From assembly GCF_028830055.1 (NCBI RefSeq), contig NZ_CP101655.1, positions 1,202,132 to 1,266,131 on the forward strand: a stretch of 64,000 nucleotides of DNA, in the 5' to 3' direction. Shown piece by piece: positions 29,794 through 39,685 of this stretch (position 1 is the stretch's first letter; each line of letters opens with the position of its first letter). A program made the translations under genes and the position numbers. Source of the DNA: Pseudomonas serboccidentalis (lineage in GTDB: Bacteria; Pseudomonadota; Gammaproteobacteria; Pseudomonadales; Pseudomonadaceae). The notes under the pieces were generated by a model. The model did no database searches. It had not been told where the DNA came from and saw nothing but the letters and a program-made list of their open reading frames with translations.

Positions 29794-30459
29794 ATGTCGC
29801 GCTACCTTTTTTTATCCCTCTGCATGATTTTTTCCGCCGCCCACGCCGACGAAAAAACCACCGCGAACGACGCTCATGATCTGGCCTACAGCCTGGGTGC
29901 CAGCCTCGGTGAACGGCTGCGCCAGGAGGTGCCGCAATTGCAGATCCAGGCACTGGTCGAAGGTTTGCAGCAGGCCTACCAAGGCAAGCCACTGGCACTG
30001 AGCGAAGCGCGGATCGAGCAGATCCTGGCCGATCATGAATCGCAAAACGCCGAACATTCAACCCTGCCTTCGAGCGACGCGGCGATGGAAAACGAGCAGC
30101 GTTTTCTTACCACCGAAAAAGCCAGGCCGGGCGTGAAGGAACTGGCCGACGGCATCCTGCTGACCGAGCTGACTCCGGGCAACGGTGCCAAGGCCGGCCC
30201 GGATGGAAAAGTCCAGGTGCTGTATGTCGGTCGTTTGCCGGATGGCACGGTGTTCGATCAGAACACTCAGCCGCAATGGTTCAGCCTCGACAGCGTGATT
30301 GCCGGCTGGCGTACCGCGTTGCAGAACATGCCGGTGGGGGCCAAGTGGCGACTGGTGATTCCATCGGATCAGGCCTACGGCGCCGACGGTGCGGGCGACC
30401 TGATTGCGCCGTTTACGCCGCTGGTGTTTGAAGTCGAGTTGCGCGGCGCAACGAGCTGA
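29794..30459 (+). CDS. Periplasmic FKBP-type peptidyl-prolyl cis-trans isomerase
   Basis: 221 residues from the ATG at 29794; GGAGAG lies five bases before it. A signal peptide ends at SAAHA/DEK. The N-terminal dimerisation domain (HDLAYSLGASLGERLRQEVP) resembles FkpA/Mip, and the FKBP domain follows: VQVLYVGRLPDGTVFDQN, PVGAKWRLVIPSDQAYG. The usual aromatic residues are partly retained (WFSLDSVIAGWRTAL). It helps fold envelope proteins. Divergent from algP, sharing a 190-bp intergenic region. Confidence 0.9.
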   Translation: MSRYLFLSLCMIFSAAHADEKTTANDAHDLAYSLGASLGERLRQEVPQLQIQALVEGLQQAYQGKPLALSEARIEQILADHESQNAEHSTLPSSDAAMENEQRFLTTEKARPGVKELADGILLTELTPGNGAKAGPDGKVQVLYVGRLPDGTVFDQNTQPQWFSLDSVIAGWRTALQNMPVGAKWRLVIPSDQAYGADGAGDLIAPFTPLVFEVELRGATS

Positions 30460-30480
30460 TCGGTCCCGATTCGCGGGCAT

Positions 30481-30518
30481 AAAAAAACGCGGTGCGCTTC
30501 CGGCGCATCGCGTTTTTT
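30481..30518. terminator. Bidirectional terminator between FKBP gene and algQ
   Basis: AAAAAAACGCGGTGCGC ... GCGCATCGCGTTTTTT: a long GC stem with one mismatch and A/T runs on both sides, between convergent genes. Confidence 0.85.
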
Positions 30519-30536
30519 GTGCCTGCGAAAAACCAA

Positions 30537-30995
30537 TCAGGCTTGAGCGGTGTCTTCTTCCTTGTGTGCCGTGTGCAGCACTTCAATCAGGCAGTCTTCC
30601 AGTTCGAAGCGCTCGTGCAGCAGGCCGCCCAGTTCCTTGAACTTCTCGACGACGCATTTGCCCTCGTCGCACAGATCGTTGAACGCCAGCAGTTTCTCGG
30701 TGATGACGTCGATGCGCGGGTAAAGCGTTTCGGCCAGTTCCAGACCGCGCGTGTCACCGAACGCCTTGGCTTCGCCCGTCAGCTGTTCGTAGATTTCGAA
30801 GTGCCCGGCGGAGACGTAATCGACCAGCACACCGCAGAATTCCTGCAAGGGCTTGCGGCTCTCGGACAGCGCCTCAGGTTGCGCACCGAGCTTGTCGTAG
30901 GCGCCGATCAGTTCTTCACGCTCTTGCAACCAGCGGTCGATCAGCAGATGAACTCCACCCCAGCGTTCCTGAGCATTCTGACAACTTTCGAGCAT
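30537..30995 (-). CDS. algQ: AlgQ / Rsd, anti-sigma-70 regulator
   Basis: 152 residues from the ATG at 30995, matching the family start [20 protein letters not shown]. It is all helical with [19 protein letters not shown] and a C-terminal [16 protein letters not shown]. Rsd/AlgQ binds region 4 of RpoD and shifts RNA polymerase towards alternative sigma factors; in P. aeruginosa it affects alginate and siderophore genes. Between algP and dsbB, as in other pseudomonads. Confidence 0.95.
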   Translation of the reverse strand: MLESCQNAQERWGGVHLLIDRWLQEREELIGAYDKLGAQPEALSESRKPLQEFCGVLVDYVSAGHFEIYEQLTGEAKAFGDTRGLELAETLYPRIDVITEKLLAFNDLCDEGKCVVEKFKELGGLLHERFELEDCLIEVLHTAHKEEDTAQA

Positions 30996-31110
30996 GGCGA
31001 TCTCTCTTCCCTTGTGGGTCATGCTGCTCTACACCCGCGCCCCTCTTTTGGCTTTTATGCTTGGAGGCCGACCGGGCAGAGCGTCATCGAGCAACATAAA
31101 TCCAATGACA

Positions 31111-31136
31111 CGTGCGGGCCAGATTATGCCCGCACG
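31111..31136. repeat. Perfect inverted repeat between dsbB and algQ
   Basis: CGTGCGGGC, eight bases, GCCCGCACG. There is no T run after it on either strand, so it is not a standard terminator. It lies in the leader of algQ (minus strand) downstream of dsbB and could be a regulator site or an attenuating hairpin. Confidence 0.5.
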
Positions 31137-31180
31137 CCTATGGCTTCAAGGTACGCAGGAGATAAAGTTCATACAAGTGT

Positions 31181-31732
31181 TTAATCCCTGACCAGCGTGC
31201 GGTGCGACGCTTCGCCGCTGAGCGGTCGCTGCAGAGCGCTCCAGACCAGCCGCAGCAATTGGTACACCGCAAGGATCGACATCGCGACAAAGAACAGCAG
31301 ACTCCACTCCGGGATACTCAGATCGAACAGCGTCCAGGAGATTTCCGCGCAATCGGCGCTGCCTTTAAACATGCGCACCGTCGCACACAGCCACGGCAGA
31401 TTGCTGAACAGCGCTTCGGAATCGGGGGCACAGTTAGCCATTTGCAACAGCGGATCGCTCTGCAACAACACCTGCCGCCAGGCTGCGGTGGTCCCGCCCA
31501 GGCTGACGCAAAGCGCGATCATCCAGTAGAGCGACAGACCGACACGCCGCGGGCCATGGATCGCCGCCAACCCGCAACAAGCCGTCAGCAACGCCATGAA
31601 GAACCGTTGCGCCAGGCACAGGCTGCAGGGCGTCAGCCCGACTGCGTATTCGAGGTAATAGGAAGCTCCCAGGGCCAGGGCCCCTGCAGTGAAAGCCGTG
31701 AAAAACAAGGAGCGTGAACAGGCCAACGACAT
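31181..31732 (-). CDS. dsbB: Disulfide bond formation protein DsbB (DsbH type)
   Basis: 183 residues with four membrane helices. The first redox pair is in TPCSLCLAQR and the second in the periplasmic loop (NCAPDSEALF ... WLCATV and DCAEIS). DsbB reoxidises DsbA and passes electrons to quinone. P. aeruginosa has two such genes and the one beside algQ is called dsbH. The gene stands alone between hemY and algQ. Confidence 0.92.
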   Translation of the reverse strand: MSLACSRSLFFTAFTAGALALGASYYLEYAVGLTPCSLCLAQRFFMALLTACCGLAAIHGPRRVGLSLYWMIALCVSLGGTTAAWRQVLLQSDPLLQMANCAPDSEALFSNLPWLCATVRMFKGSADCAEISWTLFDLSIPEWSLLFFVAMSILAVYQLLRLVWSALQRPLSGEASHRTLVRD

Positions 31733-31925
31733 GGCTTTTCCGTAACAGTAGAGACAGGCAGTTACGGTAGAGGAAAGCTTGTCAGCCTTTCAAGGCAGGT
31801 CCCTGCCGACAGTTCAACAGGAGTGTAGGGAAAACCCGACAGATGCGAGAGGAATAGGTGTAGTCCGTTGTAGGACTTCGCCCAGGACGCCAAGTAAAGG
31901 TAATTATTCGCTCGCTGGGGGTTAA

Positions 31926-31947
31926 CGAGGGAGCGTCCTCCCTCGTG
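31926..31947 (-). terminator. Hairpin after the hem operon
   Basis: ACGAGGGAG, four bases, CTCCCTCGT, directly after the hemY stop on the minus strand. The T run is weak (TTAACCCCC), so efficiency is uncertain. Confidence 0.5.
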
Positions 31948-31950
31948 ATT

Positions 31951-33189
31951 TCAAGCGTGAACCGGCACCGGCAATGGCGCAGCCAGAAGGCGCTCATCCA
32001 GCAGTCCAAGACCTTCCTGGAACAACTGATTGCTGCGCTCGGTGTCGCCCAGTTGCGCAAGCAGACGTGCCAGCTCTGCGCAGGCTTCCGGATTGCGCTG
32101 CACCCGCAGACTGCTCTCCAGATAATCCCGCGCCTTGCCCCACAGGCTGGCTTGCAGGCATAGACGACCCAAAGTCAGCAACAGGCTCGGGTCACCCGGA
32201 TGCTCCTTGAGCCAGCCTTCGGCGGTCTGCAACTGACGCGCCGGATCGCTGCCGCGCACCAGACCATACAGACGCGCCAGGTGGCTGTCGTACTTGCGCT
32301 TGAGGGCGCTGCGCAGCACTTCCTCGGCTTCGACCTGAGCGCCCAGCTGACGCAGTTGCTCGGCATACGCCAGCACCAGCGCCGGCTCCTGGCGTTGCGC
32401 GGCGCTCAACTGCTCCCAGGCACGACTGAGCGATTGCAAACCGACTTTGCCGTCCTCGTCGCGGTGTGCCGCCAGCGACAGGTTGTTGCCCCAGGCACGA
32501 CGCTCGAGTTCAGCCAGCTCAGCGGCTGGCAGAGCCTTGTCCTTGCGCAGCTCCGGCAACAGGCGGATGACCGCCGACCAGTCACCGCGCTGCTGATGCA
32601 AACGCTGCAACTGACGCAAGGTCTGCACGTTGTGCGGGTGCCGCTCGTGCATCGCCTGCAGCGTCACCAGTGCGCCATCGGTGTCACCGCGATCGGTCTG
32701 CAGTTGCGCGTGACTCAAGGCAATCGCCAGTTCGGCCTGCGGCTGGCGCTCCAGCGCACGTTCGAGCAAGTGATCGCACTCCTCGTACTTGCCCTGTTCG
32801 TTGGCTGCGCGTGCAGCCCCGAGGTAATACAGCAGCGGTTGGCGCTCGGCTTCGGCGGCGCGATACAGATGCCGTTGCGCGCTGGCCCAGCGACCTTCGG
32901 CCAGATCCAGCTGACCGTGTTCGATCGCCACCTGCACCCGACGGCTGCGGTTACGTCGCGACCAGGGATTGACCACGCCACTGGAGGTCATGACCAGTTC
33001 GACCAGCGCCTTGACGCCCCAGATCAGCAGCCACAACACCGCAACCAGCGCCAGCGTGGCCCACAGGCTCGACTCGTAGCGGAAGCTCTTGTAGGCAATC
33101 AACACGTACCCGGAATGCTCGGCTATCGCCAGGCCCAATGCCGCCGTCGCGGCAATCACCAGAAACACGATCACATACAGGCGTTTCAT
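31951..33189 (-). CDS. hemY: HemY, heme-biosynthesis-associated membrane TPR protein
   Basis: 412 residues. Two N-terminal membrane helices (about 4-25 and 42-62) enclose SGYVLIAYKSFRYESSLW; the remainder is TPR-like (LYYLGAARAANEQGKYEECD, LPELRKDKALPAAELAELE). It is last in the hemCDXY order. HemY has no enzymatic assignment in the pathway and may organise the haem enzymes at the inner membrane. This is not the Bacillus protoporphyrinogen oxidase of the same name. Its start overlaps the hemX stop by four bases. Confidence 0.92.
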   Translation of the reverse strand: MKRLYVIVFLVIAATAALGLAIAEHSGYVLIAYKSFRYESSLWATLALVAVLWLLIWGVKALVELVMTSSGVVNPWSRRNRSRRVQVAIEHGQLDLAEGRWASAQRHLYRAAEAERQPLLYYLGAARAANEQGKYEECDHLLERALERQPQAELAIALSHAQLQTDRGDTDGALVTLQAMHERHPHNVQTLRQLQRLHQQRGDWSAVIRLLPELRKDKALPAAELAELERRAWGNNLSLAAHRDEDGKVGLQSLSRAWEQLSAAQRQEPALVLAYAEQLRQLGAQVEAEEVLRSALKRKYDSHLARLYGLVRGSDPARQLQTAEGWLKEHPGDPSLLLTLGRLCLQASLWGKARDYLESSLRVQRNPEACAELARLLAQLGDTERSNQLFQEGLGLLDERLLAAPLPVPVHA

Positions 33190-34328
33190 GGCTTGGTCTC
33201 CTGCGCGGTGTTGGCGGCAGGTTTGGCGAACGGTTTGACCGACTCTTCAGCGTTGACGTTACGTCGCTCCAGATACGCCTGCACCGCACTCAGCGTGCCG
33301 GTCAGATCCGGCGTCTTGACGGTGACCGGTTGCTGGCTCAACTCGGCGACCTGCTCGAGCATGATTCTGCTCTGCGGATTGTCCGGGTTGAAATTGCCCT
33401 TGAGCACGTCCCGCGCTTCGGTCAGTGCCTGGGTGTAGACCGGCGCCTGACCATTGAGCGCAGCCCACTGGGCCTGCTCCAGCGCCAGGCTCAGGGCCAG
33501 CCGCACCTGGCTCAGACTTTGCCCGGCCAGCAGTGGCTTCACATGCTTGTCGGCGTTGAAATCGATACGGATGTAGCGCGACACCTGATCCCACCACTGC
33601 GCCCAGCGGCTGGCGCCATCGCCGTCAGCGGTCAGACCCAGCAGCGATTCGCCGCGATCCTTGTACTCCGGCGCCAGTTCGGTGAGTTCGATGACCTGAT
33701 CGCGCAGCGCGCCAATGCGCAGGAACAGCCCGGTGCGATCCGGCTGCTCAGTGCTGCGCAGGGCGACCAGGGTTTTCGCCACTTGCTCGCGGGCGGCGAA
33801 CGATCCCGGATCATTCTGTTCACGGAGGATTTCGTCAGCCCCCTGTACCAGCGCCTGGGCGCTGCTGATGTCTTGCAAGGCCGACAGACGCAGACTGGCC
33901 AGACGCAGCAGATGTTCGGCCTCGGCCAGGCGCCAGTCCTTGCGGCTGGCGCCGAGGACGGTTTCCAGGCGTTGGTTGAGGCGCTGCTGATCACCCTGCA
34001 GTTGCGTCACCAGACGCTGGCGATCGGCAAGCTCGTCGGCACCCGGCAACTGCGCGAGGCGCTCGGTCAGGCGCTGTTCGTTGAGTTTGAGACTCTGCGC
34101 CTGATCATTCAACGCCTGCACCTGGCCCGACTGTTGTGCGGTGTTGGTCTGCAGGTGACGTACCTGCCAGACACCCCAGCCACCAATCGCCACGCCGGCA
34201 GCGCCGAGCAACAGGGCGACAATGGCCAGTCCGTTGCCTCGGCGCGGCTCTTTGGCCGGCGGTGGAGTTTCAACCTGGGCATCAATCACAGGTTGGACGT
34301 CATCTTTAGGCAAGGCTGTTTCGCTCAC
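33186..34328 (-). CDS. hemX: HemX, inner-membrane protein of the hem operon
   Basis: 380 residues. A cytoplasmic N-terminus, one membrane helix (about 33-55, GLAIVALLLGAAGVAIGGWG) and a long coiled-coil-rich periplasmic part (AQSLKLNEQRLTERLAQL; AEHLLRLASLRLSALQDI). Often annotated as uroporphyrinogen-III methyltransferase, but no methyltransferase domain is present. It lies between hemD (16 bp) and hemY (4-bp overlap), so the genes are coexpressed. Probable scaffold role. Confidence 0.92.
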   Translation of the reverse strand: MSETALPKDDVQPVIDAQVETPPPAKEPRRGNGLAIVALLLGAAGVAIGGWGVWQVRHLQTNTAQQSGQVQALNDQAQSLKLNEQRLTERLAQLPGADELADRQRLVTQLQGDQQRLNQRLETVLGASRKDWRLAEAEHLLRLASLRLSALQDISSAQALVQGADEILREQNDPGSFAAREQVAKTLVALRSTEQPDRTGLFLRIGALRDQVIELTELAPEYKDRGESLLGLTADGDGASRWAQWWDQVSRYIRIDFNADKHVKPLLAGQSLSQVRLALSLALEQAQWAALNGQAPVYTQALTEARDVLKGNFNPDNPQSRIMLEQVAELSQQPVTVKTPDLTGTLSAVQAYLERRNVNAEESVKPFAKPAANTAQETKP

Positions 34329-34344
34329 GTATCCATCCTTTGCA

Positions 34345-35112
34345 TTAGAGAACGGGCACGGGATGCTCCCGTAACGCCGTCAGCAAAGCCGCGGCACTCG
34401 CGCCGCGGCAATCCACAACTGTTTTGGCCCCGGCGGCACGTGCCAGCTCGGCGACCCTTGGGCTTGGAACAAACAACGGCAACTGCGCAATTGCAGGCCA
34501 GGCATCGCCGGCCATTTGGCGCAGGTGCTCGAAACCCTGTCCACTGCTGACCACCAGCCCGTTCAAGCGTTCCGCTGCAATCCGCTGCGCCAGCTCGTGC
34601 GGCGGGTAGGCCGGCAGGTCACGCCGATACAACTCCAGATACTCGACACTAGCACCAAGCTCGCGCAGACGCTCGGCGAGCAGCTCGCGGCCACCCTCCC
34701 CGCGCAGGATCCAGACCTGTGCGCCGGGTCGGGCGCCGGCTTCGCGCAAACGCGGCAATTGCAGCAAGGCTTCACTGTCATCGCCGGTGGCCGGGAAGTG
34801 CACGTCCAGCCCGTGATCGCGAAGAATCTGCGCAGTCGCCGCGCCGACGCTGAACCACGGCATCGACAACGATTGCAGGCCAAAGGCAGCGAGCAGGTCG
34901 ACAGCAATTCGCGCCGCCGGTTTGCTGACCACGATCACGGCGCTGCAGTGCGACAGCTGCCTCATCGCCTGACGTATTTTGTCAGAGACCGGCAGCGGTG
35001 CGATGTCCAGAAGCGGCAGGCAACTGCTGAAAAAACCTTCTCCAGCCAACACCTCGGCCAGCGCCGCACAGTCGTCCGCAGGGCGCGTCAGCAGCAGGCG
35101 CCAGCCGGTCAC
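34345..35112 (-). CDS. hemD: Uroporphyrinogen-III synthase
   Basis: 255 residues. Two alternating alpha/beta domains: [20 protein letters not shown] at the start, [14 protein letters not shown], and the second-domain [19 protein letters not shown] and FTSGQ-like [14 protein letters not shown]. It closes hydroxymethylbilane to uroporphyrinogen III. The ATG overlaps the hemC stop by four bases. Confidence 0.94.
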   Translation of the reverse strand: MTGWRLLLTRPADDCAALAEVLAGEGFFSSCLPLLDIAPLPVSDKIRQAMRQLSHCSAVIVVSKPAARIAVDLLAAFGLQSLSMPWFSVGAATAQILRDHGLDVHFPATGDDSEALLQLPRLREAGARPGAQVWILRGEGGRELLAERLRELGASVEYLELYRRDLPAYPPHELAQRIAAERLNGLVVSSGQGFEHLRQMAGDAWPAIAQLPLFVPSPRVAELARAAGAKTVVDCRGASAAALLTALREHPVPVL

Positions 35113-36050
35113 TCGTGACCTGCCTCGCCATAGACCGCTTTGAGAATGTCATCGGCACCCTGGCTGAGCAGGTCTTCAGCGACCTTCACACCCAGCGCTT
35201 CGGCCTCGGCGCGTGGTGCGCGAGCTTCGGCGCTGAGCAGCTTGCCACCGCTCGGCTCGCCGACCAGGCCACGCAGCCACAACTGCTCGCCTTCGAGCAC
35301 GGCGTAGCAGGCGATCGGCACCTGGCAGCCGCCATTCAGATGTTTATTGAGGGCACGTTCAGCACTGACCCGCGCCGCGGTATCGGCGTGATGCAGCGGT
35401 GCGAGCAAGGCATGGATCTGCGTGTCGGCGCTGCGGCATTCGATGCCGACGGCGCCCTGGCCACCGGCCGGCAGGCTGTCGTCGACGCTGATGGCGGAGG
35501 TGATGCGGTCTTCGAAACCGAGACGGATCAGACCGGCCGCCGCAAGAATGATCGCGTCGTACTCGCCGGCATCGAGTTTGGCCAGACGGGTATTGACGTT
35601 GCCGCGCAGGAAACGGATTTCCAGATCCGGGCGACGAGTCAGCAGCTGCGCCTGACGACGCAGGCTGGAGGTGCCGACGATGGCACCGGCGGGCAACGCA
35701 TCAAGGCTGGCGTAGGTGTTGGAAACGAAAGCATCGCGCGGGTCTTCACGCTCGCAAATGCAGAACAGGCCCAGACCTTCGGGGAAGTCCATCGGCACGT
35801 CTTTCATCGAGTGCACGGCGATGTCGGCTTCGTTTTCCAGCAGCGCGGTTTCCAGCTCCTTGACGAACAGACCCTTGCCGCCGATTTTCGACAGCGGCGA
35901 GTCGAGCAGTTTGTCGCCGCGACTGACCATGGGCACCAGCGTCACCAGCAGCCCGGGGTGGGCCGCTTCCAGACGGGCTTTGACGTATTCGGCCTGCCAG
36001 AGGGCCAGCGCACTTTTACGGGTGGCGATGCGGATTTCGCGAGAGGACAT
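35109..36050 (-). CDS. hemC: Porphobilinogen deaminase (hydroxymethylbilane synthase)
   Basis: 313 residues. [20 protein letters not shown], the catalytic Asp region [16 protein letters not shown], the Arg cluster [20 protein letters not shown] and the dipyrromethane-binding Cys in [10 protein letters not shown] (near 243) are all present. It polymerises four porphobilinogens, product of HemB (12895). First gene of hemCDXY. Divergent from nothing; algR lies upstream on the same strand. Confidence 0.97.
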   Translation of the reverse strand: MSSREIRIATRKSALALWQAEYVKARLEAAHPGLLVTLVPMVSRGDKLLDSPLSKIGGKGLFVKELETALLENEADIAVHSMKDVPMDFPEGLGLFCICEREDPRDAFVSNTYASLDALPAGAIVGTSSLRRQAQLLTRRPDLEIRFLRGNVNTRLAKLDAGEYDAIILAAAGLIRLGFEDRITSAISVDDSLPAGGQGAVGIECRSADTQIHALLAPLHHADTAARVSAERALNKHLNGGCQVPIACYAVLEGEQLWLRGLVGEPSGGKLLSAEARAPRAEAEALGVKVAEDLLSQGADDILKAVYGEAGHE

Positions 36051-36188
36051 GGATCAATCCGTACTGAATAGATACGGCGGATAATAACAGCTCAGCCAAA
36101 TCCACTTTGACTTGAATCAGAAACGGCGTGGCCTCCCTGGCCGGCAATGCCTGGTAAAAAGACGCCAGAACCGCCCGGAATGACCGGG

Positions 36189-36935
36189 TTACAAGCCCTG
36201 CATCATTTTGCGCACACCCGCCACATGCCGGCGGCTGACGATCAAGGCATCGCCGTTCAGGCCTTTGAGGAACAGCTGGAAGTGACCCAGTGGTGTGCGT
36301 TGCAGACGCTCGATGCGGTCACGGGCGACCAGCGCGTTGCGGTGGATGCGCACGAAGCGCTCGCCGAATTCGTCTTCAAGAGCCTTGAGCGGCTCGTCCA
36401 GCAGCACTTCGCCGTTCTCATGGCGCAAGGTCACGTACTTGTGATCGGCAATGAAGTAGACCACCTGATCCAGCGGGATCAGCTCGATGCCTTTGCGGGT
36501 ACGGGCGCTGATATGACTGCGCGGGCCGTTGCCGCTTTCGGCAGCAGGACGGGTCAGGGCCGAGAGTTGGGCCCGGTTGGGACGTTCAGCCCGTTTCAGG
36601 GCGTCATGCAGATGTTCGGTTCGCACGGGTTTCACCACATAGCCCACGGCGCTGGCCTGCAGGGCTTCCACGGCAAATTCATCGGGGCCGGTGCAAAACA
36701 CCACGGCCGGTGGCGTTTCGCGTTCGCACAGACGGGCAGCCACCTGCAGGCCATCGAGGCCTGGCATGCGGACATCGAGCAGCACGATATCCGGCTTGTG
36801 GCTGTCGATCAGCGCCAACGCCTCTTCGCCATTCGTGGCGCTGGGCTCCAGGACTGTGTAACCCTCGAGCTCGCTTACCATTCGGCTTAGGCGCTCGCGA
36901 GCCAGTGGTTCGTCATCAACGATCAGGACATTCAT
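36189..36935 (-). CDS. algR: AlgR, LytTR-type response regulator
   Basis: 248 residues from the ATG at 36935. The receiver domain has MNVLIVDDEPLARERL and phospho-acceptor Asp54 in VLLDVRMPGLDG; the LytTR DNA-binding domain follows (IELIPLDQVVYFIADHKYV, RIHRNALVA). In P. aeruginosa AlgR with the kinase AlgZ (FimS) controls alginate, type IV pili, rhamnolipid and other virulence traits. Here only the C-terminal end of an algZ-like frame precedes it (36932-37072), so AlgR may lack its adjacent kinase. Confidence 0.96.
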   Translation of the reverse strand: MNVLIVDDEPLARERLSRMVSELEGYTVLEPSATNGEEALALIDSHKPDIVLLDVRMPGLDGLQVAARLCERETPPAVVFCTGPDEFAVEALQASAVGYVVKPVRTEHLHDALKRAERPNRAQLSALTRPAAESGNGPRSHISARTRKGIELIPLDQVVYFIADHKYVTLRHENGEVLLDEPLKALEDEFGERFVRIHRNALVARDRIERLQRTPLGHFQLFLKGLNGDALIVSRRHVAGVRKMMQGL

Positions 36936-37072
36936 ATTGCGCTGGATTCCTGCGTGAGTCTCGCACAAGGATAGCGTAGACAGGTGAAGTGACGTCCGTC
37001 ACCGCGATCCACGCTAAGACTAGCCCGAGCGCCAAAAAGTGCCGTACGTCGGCCAGCAATATTTGCCAGTGT
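36932..37072 (-). pseudogene. algZ: C-terminal remnant of algZ (sensor kinase), overlapping algR
   Basis: The minus-strand frame that ends at 36932 reads TLANIAGRRTALFGARASLS, then DGRHFTCLRYPCARLTQE, before a TGA that overlaps the algR ATG (ATGA). This looks like the last 46 residues of the ATPase domain of LytS/AlgZ kinases (NIxxRLxALFG, DGR). Upstream residues lose the similarity, and no G boxes, His box or membrane helices are found before argH. In intact loci, algZ (about 350 residues) sits here and overlaps algR. I interpret it as a deletion remnant. Confidence 0.55.
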
Positions 37073-37407
37073 CCGGGTCGTACTGCTCAAAGCCCGCTGT
37101 TTCCTGCGTTTTTCACGGGGTTTGCCAAAGGACAAATCCACCCACCCCCTCTTCTTATAGTCAGCGTCCGGACCTTTGTGCGATCCGCAGTCGCGCCGAC
37201 CCTTATGTCCAACTGTAGACGCTTGCCGGGCCGATATTGCTCAATCGAAAAATATCCTTGCGCAAATCCCCCGCAGACAGCGCCGACTATGAACGAGCAG
37301 ATGAGAAAAAAACGTATCGACCGGTGTCAGCGACAGGATTGGCAACCCTGTTATTATCCGCTCCAGCGTTTCACGCCTTCTTTCTCCAAGCCGATACGAG
37401 CGAATTC
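37073..37407. other. Intergenic region between algZ remnant and argH
   Basis: 335 bp. No coding frame, terminator or known repeat recognised. It must carry the promoters for argH (plus) and algR (minus), because the usual algZ promoter region is absent. Confidence 0.4.
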
Positions 37408-38802
37408 ATGAGCACTGACAAGACCAATCAGTCCTGGGGCGGCCGCTTCAGTGAACCCGTCGACGCCTTCGTCGCCCGCTTCACCGCCTCCGTCACTTTC
37501 GACCAGCGCCTGTATCGCCACGACATCATGGGCTCGATCGCCCACGCCACCATGCTGGCCAAGGTCGGCGTGCTGACGGATGCCGAGCGCGACAGCATCA
37601 CCGATGGCCTGAAGACCATCCAGAGCGAAATCGAGGCCGGCCAGTTCGACTGGCGCGTCGACCTCGAAGACGTGCACATGAACATCGAAGCGCGCCTGAC
37701 CGACCGCATTGGCATTACCGGCAAGAAACTGCACACCGGGCGCAGCCGCAACGACCAGGTTGCCACCGACATCCGCCTGTGGCTGCGTGACGAGATCGAC
37801 CTGATCCTGGCCGAGATCACCCGCCTGCAAAAAGGCTTGCTGGAGCAGGCCGAGCGCGAAGCCGCGAGCATCATGCCGGGCTTCACGCACTTGCAGACTG
37901 CGCAGCCAGTGACCTTCGGGCATCACATGCTGGCCTGGTTCGAAATGCTCAGCCGCGACTACGAGCGCCTGGTCGACTGCCGCAAGCGCACCAACCGCAT
38001 GCCATTGGGCAGCGCCGCGCTGGCCGGCACCACCTACCCGATCGATCGCGAACACACCGCGCAACTGCTGGGCTTCGACGCCGTGGGTGGTAACTCGCTG
38101 GACAACGTTTCCGATCGCGACTTCGCCATCGAGTTCTGCTCCGCCGCGAGCATCGCGATGATGCACCTGTCGCGCTTCTCCGAAGAGCTGGTGTTGTGGA
38201 CCAGCGCGCAGTTCCAGTTCATCGATCTGCCGGACCGCTTCTGCACCGGCAGCTCGATCATGCCGCAAAAGAAAAACCCCGACGTGCCAGAGCTGGTGCG
38301 CGGCAAGACCGGCCGTGTATTCGGTGCATTGATGGGCCTGCTGACCCTGATGAAGGGCCAGCCGTTGGCCTACAACAAGGACAACCAGGAAGACAAGGAA
38401 CCGCTGTTCGACGCCGCCGACACCCTGCGCGATTCGCTGCGCGCCTTTGCTGACATGATCCCGGCGATCAAGCCGAAGCACGCGATCATGCGTGAAGCGG
38501 CACTGCGTGGTTTCTCCACTGCCACTGACCTGGCGGACTACCTGGTACGCCGTGGCCTGCCGTTCCGTGACTGCCACGAAATCGTTGGCCATGCGGTGAA
38601 GTACGGCGTCGACACTGGCAAGGATCTGGCCGAGATGAGCCTGGAAGAACTGCGCAAGTTCAGCGATCAGATCGAGCAGGACGTGTTCGCCGTGCTGACC
38701 CTGGAAGGTTCGGTGAACGCACGTGACCACATCGGCGGGACTGCGCCAGCGCAGGTCAAGGCTGCCGTGGTACGCGGTCAGGCGCTGCTGGCCAGCCGCT
38801 AA
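37408..38802 (+). CDS. argH: Argininosuccinate lyase
   Basis: 464 residues from the ATG at 37408; the frame is open further upstream but [20 protein letters not shown] is the family start. Signature [15 protein letters not shown] (near 288) holds the catalytic Ser; [14 protein letters not shown] and the TxxQ His region ([16 protein letters not shown]) are intact. Last step of arginine synthesis, yielding arginine and fumarate. The ribosome site is weak. Divergent from algR. Confidence 0.97.
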   Translation: MSTDKTNQSWGGRFSEPVDAFVARFTASVTFDQRLYRHDIMGSIAHATMLAKVGVLTDAERDSITDGLKTIQSEIEAGQFDWRVDLEDVHMNIEARLTDRIGITGKKLHTGRSRNDQVATDIRLWLRDEIDLILAEITRLQKGLLEQAEREAASIMPGFTHLQTAQPVTFGHHMLAWFEMLSRDYERLVDCRKRTNRMPLGSAALAGTTYPIDREHTAQLLGFDAVGGNSLDNVSDRDFAIEFCSAASIAMMHLSRFSEELVLWTSAQFQFIDLPDRFCTGSSIMPQKKNPDVPELVRGKTGRVFGALMGLLTLMKGQPLAYNKDNQEDKEPLFDAADTLRDSLRAFADMIPAIKPKHAIMREAALRGFSTATDLADYLVRRGLPFRDCHEIVGHAVKYGVDTGKDLAEMSLEELRKFSDQIEQDVFAVLTLEGSVNARDHIGGTAPAQVKAAVVRGQALLASR

Positions 38803-38812
38803 AAGCTAAAAG

Positions 38813-38879
38813 CTTCGCGAGCAAGCTCACTCCCACATTGGAATGCATACCTCTGCAGGAGTGAGCCTGCTCGCGATGG
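38813..38879. repeat. REP-type palindrome pair after argH
   Basis: CTTCGCGAGCAAGCTCACTC and the inverted GGAGTGAGCCTGCTCGCGA around a 20-bp loop. The arms mix two of the window's REP subfamilies. Confidence 0.88.
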
Positions 38880-38902
38880 CCGCTTTTAACCTGCTCAAAA
38901 AC

Positions 38903-39562
38903 TCACTTCTTGGCCGCGATCATCGCCAAAAACGCCGGCATTGCCGCTTCTTTGTCTGCCGCAATCTTCTGCACATGTGGATTCTGTTCAAGCCGTTCCA
39001 GCAGCGCCTTGGCCTTTGGCATTTCAGCCAGCAGATCCAGATCGAACAGCTTCTTGCCGACCGCACACGCCAGCGGCACGCTGTAAAGGAAGTACAGATC
39101 CGCGATACTCAAGCTGTCGCCCGCCACGTACGGGGCGAACTTGCCGTGCCGGCCCAGCGCCGCGAAACCCAGCAGCAGCTCGGCTTTGGTTTTCTCCTTG
39201 ATCGCCTCCGGCACCGGCAAGCCAAAGAACGCCTCGCCATAACAGGCACGGCCCGGCAACTCGATATAGAGCTCGATTTCCTTGGCAATCGCCAGCACCT
39301 GCGCCCGCGCAAACGGATCGCCGGGCAACAGCGGTGTGCCTTTCTGGGTCTGCTCGAGGTATTCGAGAATGATCGCGGTTTCATTGACGAACCCGGCCTC
39401 GACACCCAGCACCGGTACTTTGCCACGCGGGCTGATGGCCAATGACTCCGGGGTCTGCGTCGGGTAGAACGTGACCTCTTCGAACGCCAGGCCTTTTTCC
39501 AGCAACGCCAGTTTGACCATGTTGTAGTAGTTGCTGACAGCGAATCCATAAAGCTTGAACAT
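38903..39562 (-). CDS. Glutathione S-transferase family protein
   Basis: 219 residues from the ATG at 39562 (MFKLYGFAVSNYYNMVKLAL). The thioredoxin-like N-domain has the Ser/Tyr region at 9-14 and the SxxILEYLEQ pattern (ETAIILEYLEQTQ); the C-domain is helical. Conjugates or reduces small substrates with glutathione; specific class not assigned. Confidence 0.9.
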   Translation of the reverse strand: MFKLYGFAVSNYYNMVKLALLEKGLAFEEVTFYPTQTPESLAISPRGKVPVLGVEAGFVNETAIILEYLEQTQKGTPLLPGDPFARAQVLAIAKEIELYIELPGRACYGEAFFGLPVPEAIKEKTKAELLLGFAALGRHGKFAPYVAGDSLSIADLYFLYSVPLACAVGKKLFDLDLLAEMPKAKALLERLEQNPHVQKIAADKEAAMPAFLAMIAAKK

Positions 39563-39685
39563 CACATAGCCTCCAGGCCGTGCGGGGTGGGCAGGCACTG
39601 TTTATAGATCGCCGGACTCGATCCTGCCAGCAGCATCACGCCGCTGAATGCGGGTAAACTGGCGCCTTTCCTTGAGGAGCCTGCC

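Noticed and set aside
33186..34328. Uroporphyrinogen-III C-methyltransferase activity for HemX
   Set aside because: No methyltransferase domain or SAM-binding motif is seen, only a membrane helix and coiled coils.
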